Assembly: GCA_963795805.1 (NCBI GenBank)
Contig: CAWCIV010000001.1
Location: 806,001 to 870,000 of the forward strand
Direction of reading: 5' to 3'
Origin: JALYYC01 sp963795805
GTDB taxonomy: Bacteria; Chloroflexota; Dormibacteria; CF-121
Length of the DNA: 64,000 nucleotides
The position numbers were made by a program, and so were the translations under genes. Position 1 is the stretch's first letter. The number at the start of each line of letters is the position of its first letter. The notes below the pieces were generated by a model. The model was given only the letters and a program-made list of their open reading frames with translations, did no database searches and was not told the origin of the DNA. Below are positions 59,732-64,000 of the stretch, piece after piece.

Positions 59732-61969
59732 GTGAACCAGACACAACTAGAACTTGGTGGGCGCACCCTGACGATCGAAACCGGCCGGGTTGCCCAACAG
59801 GCGTCAGGCGCCGTGACGGTGCGCATGGGCGAGACCATGCTGCTCGTCACCGCCGTGATGTCGACGGCGCCGCGCGAAGGGATCGACTTCTTTCCGCTGA
59901 CCTGTGACTACGAGGAGAAGCTCTATGCCGCCGGCAAGATCCCGGGCGGCTTCATTCGCCGGGAGGGCCGCCCCAGCGAGCAGGCGATCCTCAACAGCCG
60001 CCTGATCGACCGTCCGATCCGTCCGCTCTTCCCCAAGGATTTCCGCAACGATGTTCAGGTCGTCGCCACCGTCTGGTCGGTCGACCAGGACGCGGACCCC
60101 GCCATCATGGCCATCATCGGCGCCTCGACCGCCTTGACCATCTCAAATATTCCATTCCAGGGGCCGATCGGGGCGGTCCGGATCGGTTACCTCGACGACC
60201 AGCTGGTGGTCAACCCTTCGGTCTCGAAGCTGGCAGAAAGCCGTCTCGACCTGGTCGTAGCCGGAACGCGCGACGCCGTCATCATGGTGGAGGCCGGCGC
60301 CAAGGAAGTCCCGGAGGAGACCATCGTCGAGGGGATGCGGCTGGCGCAGCGTGAGCTTGCCCGCATCTGCGACATGCAGGAGGCCTTCGCCCGCGAGGTC
60401 GGCAAGCCCAAACTCCAAGTCCCCTCGCAGCCAACTGACCCGGAGATCGAGCAGGCCGTTGATGCCTATCTGGCCGAACGGCTGGACCAGGCCCTCTTCA
60501 ATCCGAACAAGTCGCTGCGCGAGTCAGCGCTTGACGATTTGAAGAAAGAGACGATCAACGCCCTGGGGCCGAACTACATCGACCGGCTTCCGGCGCTCTC
60601 GAAGAGCTTCGAGGCCAAGGTCAAGCAGCGCGTTCGCGGCAAGATCCTGAACGAGGGCACCAGGCCGGACGGACGGAAGACCACTGAGATCCGACAGATC
60701 ACCTCTGAGGTCGGCCTCCTGCCGAGGACGCACGGGTCCGCGCTCTTCACCCGGGGTCAGACCCAGGCGCTCAGCATCGTGACCCTGGGTTCGATCGGTG
60801 ACAAGCAGAAGCTCGACGGCCTCGGTCTCGAGGAATTCAAGCGCTACATGCATCACTACAACTTCCCGCCGTTCAGCGTCGGCGAGGCGCGACCGCTGCG
60901 CTCGCCGGGCCGTCGCGAGATCGGCCATGGCGCGCTCGCGGAACGGGCGCTGCTGCCGGTGGTGCCGACTGAGGAGGAGTTCCCGTACACGATCCGGGTG
61001 GTGACGGAGATCCTCTCATCCAACGGATCGACCTCGATGGCGAGCGTCTGTGGCTCCAGCCTGGCGATGATGGACGCCGGCGTGCCAATCAAGAGCCAGG
61101 TGGCAGGCATCGCGATGGGCCTGATCACCGGCGAGGGCGGTAAGGTCGCGGTCCTCAGCGACATCCAGGGCGTCGAGGATGCGCTCGGCGACATGGACTT
61201 CAAGGTCGCCGGCACCGCCACGGGCGTGACCGCGATGCAGATGGACATGAAAATCAAGGGCATCGGCATCGACGTGCTTGCCGGCGCAATCCAGCAGGCC
61301 AAGGAAGGCCGCATGTTCATCATGGGCAAGATGAACGAAGCCCTCGACAAGCCGCGGACGGCGATGTCCCGCTACGCGCCGCGCATGATCACGGTGCAGA
61401 TCCATCCCGACAAGATCCGCGAAGTGATTGGCCCCGGGGGCAAGATGATCCGCAAGATCATCGAGGACTCCGGCGTCACCAGCATTGATATCGAGGATGA
61501 CGGTCGCGTCATCATCGGCTCGGTCAACGAGGAATCGGGGTCCAAGGCGGAGCAGATCATCCGCGACCTGACCGGCGAGGTCGAGGTCGGCAAGAACTAC
61601 AAGGGCAAGGTCGTCCGGATCATGCCGTTCGGCGCCTTCGTCCAGATCATGCCCAACCAGGATGGGCTGGTCCACATCAGCCAGCTGGCCGAGAACCGCA
61701 TCGACAAGGTGGAGGACGCCGTCAATGTCGGCGACGACATCGAGGTCAAGGTGACCGAGGTCGATCGCCAGGGCCGCGTCAACCTCTCTCGCAAGGCCGT
61801 TCTCCAGGAGGCGAAGGGCATCACCAACGGCGATTGGGTCGTAACCGAGCGCGATCGGGGCGGCCCGCCCCGCGGGGGTGGTGGCAGCGGCGGCGGCGGC
61901 GGCTACCGTGGCGGTGGCGACCGCGGCCCCCGGCGCGAGTTCGACCGGCCCCGAGGCGGCAACCAGTAG
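59732..61969 (+). CDS. pnp: Polyribonucleotide nucleotidyltransferase (PNPase) with Gly/Arg-rich tail
   Basis: Phosphorolytic 3'-5' exoribonuclease, 745 aa. Two RNase PH domains: the first with LLVTAVMSTAPREGIDFFPL and FIRREGRPSEQAIL, the second with FMHHYNFPPFSVGE, SSNGSTSMASVCGSSL and DIQGVEDALGDMDFKVAGT. Then KH (IREVIGPGGKMIRKIIE) and S1 (VVRIMPFGAFVQIMPNQDGLVHISQL). The last 40 residues are a Gly/Arg-rich low-complexity tail (RGGGGSGGGGGYRGGG and RGPRREFDRPRGG), likely RNA-binding. GTG 59732 is 4 nt after AGGAGG; GTG 59603 would include the leader hairpins. A CACCGC/GCGGTG hairpin (59702-59718) precedes the SD. Confidence 0.96.
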   Translation: MNQTQLELGGRTLTIETGRVAQQASGAVTVRMGETMLLVTAVMSTAPREGIDFFPLTCDYEEKLYAAGKIPGGFIRREGRPSEQAILNSRLIDRPIRPLFPKDFRNDVQVVATVWSVDQDADPAIMAIIGASTALTISNIPFQGPIGAVRIGYLDDQLVVNPSVSKLAESRLDLVVAGTRDAVIMVEAGAKEVPEETIVEGMRLAQRELARICDMQEAFAREVGKPKLQVPSQPTDPEIEQAVDAYLAERLDQALFNPNKSLRESALDDLKKETINALGPNYIDRLPALSKSFEAKVKQRVRGKILNEGTRPDGRKTTEIRQITSEVGLLPRTHGSALFTRGQTQALSIVTLGSIGDKQKLDGLGLEEFKRYMHHYNFPPFSVGEARPLRSPGRREIGHGALAERALLPVVPTEEEFPYTIRVVTEILSSNGSTSMASVCGSSLAMMDAGVPIKSQVAGIAMGLITGEGGKVAVLSDIQGVEDALGDMDFKVAGTATGVTAMQMDMKIKGIGIDVLAGAIQQAKEGRMFIMGKMNEALDKPRTAMSRYAPRMITVQIHPDKIREVIGPGGKMIRKIIEDSGVTSIDIEDDGRVIIGSVNEESGSKAEQIIRDLTGEVEVGKNYKGKVVRIMPFGAFVQIMPNQDGLVHISQLAENRIDKVEDAVNVGDDIEVKVTEVDRQGRVNLSRKAVLQEAKGITNGDWVVTERDRGGPPRGGGGSGGGGGYRGGGDRGPRREFDRPRGGNQ

Positions 61970-61985
61970 CTTCGACGGAAAAATC

Positions 61986-62020
61986 AAGTATGCCGCGGCA
62001 CCGCGCCGCGGCATATACTT
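61986..62020 (+). terminator. Large inverted repeat after pnp, containing the udg -10 box
   Basis: AAGTAT-GCCGCGGC (61986-61999) pairs with GCCGCGGC-ATATACTT (62005-62020), leaving a 5-nt loop and a 2-nt bulge. There is no T-run. TATACT (62014-62019) in the 3' arm is also the best -10 for udg. Confidence 0.5.
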
Positions 62021-62029
62021 GGGCCCGGT

Positions 62030-62662
62030 TTGGACTTCGCTGACCTGACCGTCCTCGCGCGGGACGTGCACGACTGCCGACGTTGTCCCCTCGGCTTCAG
62101 CCGAACGCATGCGGTCCCCGGGGTCGGCCCTGAAACCGCCCGCATCACGATCGTCGGGGAGGCGCCCGGCCAGAACGAGGATCAGCAGGGCGAACCGTTC
62201 GTCGGTGCGGCGGGCAAGCTCCTCGACCAGCTGCTGCGCGGCATCGGCCTCTCCCGGGCGGATGTGTTCATCACCAACATCCTCAAGTGCCGCCCGCCGA
62301 ACAATCGTGACCCGCTTCCGGCCGAGGTCGACGCCTGCTCCCCATACCTCGAGCAGCAGCTTCGGCTGATCAAGCCTGAGGTCGTCCTCCTGCTGGGCCG
62401 CCACGCCCTCGCCCGGGTTCTGCCCGGCCAGGAGTCGATCACGCGGATGCATGGTCGGGTGGTCATCAAGGACGGCGTGACGTACATTCCGGTCTACCAT
62501 CCGGCGGCGGCGCTCTACAACAGCTTCCTGCAGGGGCCGCTGGAACAGGACTTCAAGGCCGTGAAGGCTCACCTCGATCGGATGGAGGAGCGCCGTCGTG
62601 CGGCCGCCGCGGTCACCACCCCGGCCCCGAAGCCGGAGGAGCAGCTCACCCTCTTTGGCTAA
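62030..62662 (+). CDS. Uracil-DNA glycosylase, Fe-S type (family 4/5)
   Basis: A 210-residue family 4-like UDG that removes uracil from DNA. ARDVHDCRRCPLGFSRTHAV (two Fe-S Cys), IVGEAPGQNEDQQGEPFVG (motif A, GEAPG), FITNILKCRPPNNRDP (third Cys), DACSPYLEQQL (fourth Cys), and VYHPAAALYN (motif B with HP). All four cluster cysteines are present. TTG 62030 lies about 10 nt after the TATACT box, so the message is nearly leaderless. Its stop overlaps the RNase J start by 8 bp. Confidence 0.92.
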   Translation: MDFADLTVLARDVHDCRRCPLGFSRTHAVPGVGPETARITIVGEAPGQNEDQQGEPFVGAAGKLLDQLLRGIGLSRADVFITNILKCRPPNNRDPLPAEVDACSPYLEQQLRLIKPEVVLLLGRHALARVLPGQESITRMHGRVVIKDGVTYIPVYHPAAALYNSFLQGPLEQDFKAVKAHLDRMEERRRAAAAVTTPAPKPEEQLTLFG

Positions 62663-64000
62663 GAAGCCGCGGCTTCGCGCCATCCCGCTCGGCGGGCTTG
62701 GCGAAATCGGCCGCAACATGATGGCGCTCGAGTACGACGAGCAGATCGTCGTCATCGACTCGGGCCTGATGTTCCCCGAGGAGGAGATGCTCGGGGTCGA
62801 CCTCGTCCTTCCCGACGTCACCTACCTGCAGGAACGGAAGGACAAGGTGCTCGCCTTCTTGCTGACCCACGGGCATGAGGACCACGTCGGCTCGCTGCCG
62901 TACATCCTGCCCAAGGTCTCGGCCCCGATCTATGGCAGCCGGCTGACGCTCGGCTTTATCAAGGGCAAGCTGCGGGAGCACAAGCAGATCGAGCACGCCG
63001 ACCTCCGGGAGATCAAGGCCGGGGATGTCATCGAGCTCGGTCCGTTCAAAGTGGAGTTCATCCACGTGGCGCACAGCATTCCGGACACGACGGCCCTCGC
63101 CATCGAGACGCCGGTTGGGATCGTGATTCACTCGGCCGACTTCAAGATGGACCAGACGCCGGTCGACGGTCGCCCCACCGACATGGCGAGGCTCTCAAAC
63201 TACGGCGACCGCGGGGTGCTGCTGCTGATGTCCGACAGCACCAACGCTGAGCGCGACGGGTTCACGCCCTCGGAACGCACCATCGGCGAGGCCTTCGACG
63301 ACCTCTTCGGCCAGTGCTCCGGCCGGATTATCGTCTCGACCTTCGCCTCGAACATCTACCGGATTCAGCAAGCGCTCAACACCGCCGCCCGCTACAAGCG
63401 GAAGGTCGCCGTCATCGGGCGGTCGATGGTCAACAACCTGACGATCGCCCAGGAGCTCGGCTACCTGCAGGTCCCGCAGGACATCCTGATCAAGGTCCAG
63501 GACATCAACAAGGAGGCCGACGAGCACCTGCTGGTACTCTCCAGCGGTAGCCAGGGCGAGCCGCTCTCGGCGTTGACCCGCATCGCCGCCCAGGAGCACC
63601 ACCAGGTGCGGCTCAAGGCCGGCGATACCGTGATCCTGTCGGCCACGCCGATTCCTGGCAACGAGGAACTGGTCTCGCGCACGATCAACAACTGCTACAA
63701 GCATGGCGCCCGCGTCTTCTACTCCGCCCGTAACCGGGTGCACGCCTCGGGCCACGCCAGCCGCGAGGAGCTCAAGTTGATGTTGAACCTGGTGAAACCC
63801 AAGTTCTTCATGCCGGTGCACGGCGAGTTCCGCCACCTGGCGCTGCACTCGGAGATCGCCCAGGACGTTGGCATGGCGACGGACCACGTCATCGTCACCG
63901 AAGACGGCAACGTCGTCGAGCTGAGCGGTGACGGCATGCTGCCCCACATGGGCAACAAGGTGCCCGCCGGCTACGTGTTCGTCGACGGCCTCAGCGTCGG
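62655..64000 (+). CDS. rnj: Ribonuclease J, 3'-truncated by the window end
   Basis: Beta-CASP metallo-beta-lactamase RNase with 5'-exo and endo activity. TTG 62655 gives AKKPRLRAIPLGGLGEIGRNM. The metal site is LLTHGHEDHVGSLPY; further HVAHSIPDTTALAIETP, IHSADFKMDQTPVDG, SDSTNAERDG, the beta-CASP SGSQGEPLSALTRI, and VHASGHASREELKLML with PVHGEFRH. About 448 of the usual 550-560 residues are inside the window; the frame is open to nt 64000. The ATG-less start uses TTG, overlapping the udg stop. Confidence 0.95.
   Translation, partial: MAKKPRLRAIPLGGLGEIGRNMMALEYDEQIVVIDSGLMFPEEEMLGVDLVLPDVTYLQERKDKVLAFLLTHGHEDHVGSLPYILPKVSAPIYGSRLTLGFIKGKLREHKQIEHADLREIKAGDVIELGPFKVEFIHVAHSIPDTTALAIETPVGIVIHSADFKMDQTPVDGRPTDMARLSNYGDRGVLLLMSDSTNAERDGFTPSERTIGEAFDDLFGQCSGRIIVSTFASNIYRIQQALNTAARYKRKVAVIGRSMVNNLTIAQELGYLQVPQDILIKVQDINKEADEHLLVLSSGSQGEPLSALTRIAAQEHHQVRLKAGDTVILSATPIPGNEELVSRTINNCYKHGARVFYSARNRVHASGHASREELKLMLNLVKPKFFMPVHGEFRHLALHSEIAQDVGMATDHVIVTEDGNVVELSGDGMLPHMGNKVPAGYVFVDGLSV

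Noticed and set aside
61016..62821. 601-codon - strand open frame opposite pnp/udg
   Set aside because: Shadow frame spanning three real + strand genes; composition is that of antisense GC-rich DNA.

Overview
The window is a high-GC, very gene-dense bacterial chromosome segment. Nearly all genes lie on the + strand and many are joined by 1-4 bp stop/start overlaps. Gene content is a nearly uninterrupted run of housekeeping genes: translation, RNA maturation, DNA repair, secretion and cofactor synthesis. The mix suggests a Gram-positive-like Terrabacteria lineage, most likely an uncultured Chloroflexota/Dormibacterota-type soil bacterium (inference, no search run): Asp23 protein, RNase J, PIN-PhoH, DinG with fused exonuclease, TlyA next to NadK and RecN, ScpAB, NrnA in place of Orn, and promoters with TATACT/TATAAT -10 boxes close to start codons. 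No phage, IS element, CRISPR array or defence island is visible.

Layout. 1-10.6 kb: truncated alaS, an FtsA-like ATPase, a baseplate-J-like membrane protein (one frameshift), ruvX, DUF1292, mltG, an aberrant aroE, a short prepilin peptidase, a PH-domain membrane protein, efp, asp23, nusB, xseB and a DUF212 gene. 10.6-17.7 kb: tlyA, nadK, recN, an HD-domain gene, scpA, scpB, rluB, cmk and plsC. All are interrupted by single-base indels, mostly +1, which looks like an assembly-quality problem rather than biology. 17.7-30.4 kb: PIN-PhoH, exonuclease-DinG, a split glutamine-dependent NAD synthetase, the classic rsmI-metG-tatD-rsmA run, an MFS transporter, tRNA-Val(GAC), a threonine dehydratase and a degenerate receiver protein. 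30.4-38.8 kb: a Cys-rich miniprotein with its own promoter, thrS, then leader-infC-rpmI-rplT, pheST, cvpA and mpg. 38.8-41.4 kb: a class A penicillin-binding protein, the only clear - strand gene, divergent from tyrS. 41.4-51.2 kb: tyrS, yebC, ruvCAB, an MFS gene, queA-tgt and secDF. 51.2-64 kb: rimP-nusA-ylxR-infB, rbfA-nrnA-truB-ribF, a lipid-kinase-like gene, rpsO-pnp, a family 4/5 UDG and RNase J cut by the window end.

The most unusual signal is in translation initiation. Several intact genes have no ATG/GTG/TTG at the position required by their conserved N-terminus, but a near-cognate codon behind a Shine-Dalgarno: infC (ACG), infB (ATC), rpsO (CTG), nrnA (GTC), mltG (CTG) and tatD (CTG). 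In infC, rpsO, nrnA and mltG the spacing is exactly 8 nt. The lipid-kinase gene (ACG) and aroE also lack a canonical start. Three of these genes encode IF3, IF2 and S15, which fits, but does not prove, an IF3-sensing initiation control wider than the known infC AUU autoregulation. The leaders of infC, rimP and pnp each carry a terminator-like hairpin just before the gene. Other oddities are an AroE homologue without its catalytic lysine, EF-P with arginine at the modified position, DinG with one Fe-S cysteine replaced by serine, and PNPase with a Gly/Arg-rich tail.
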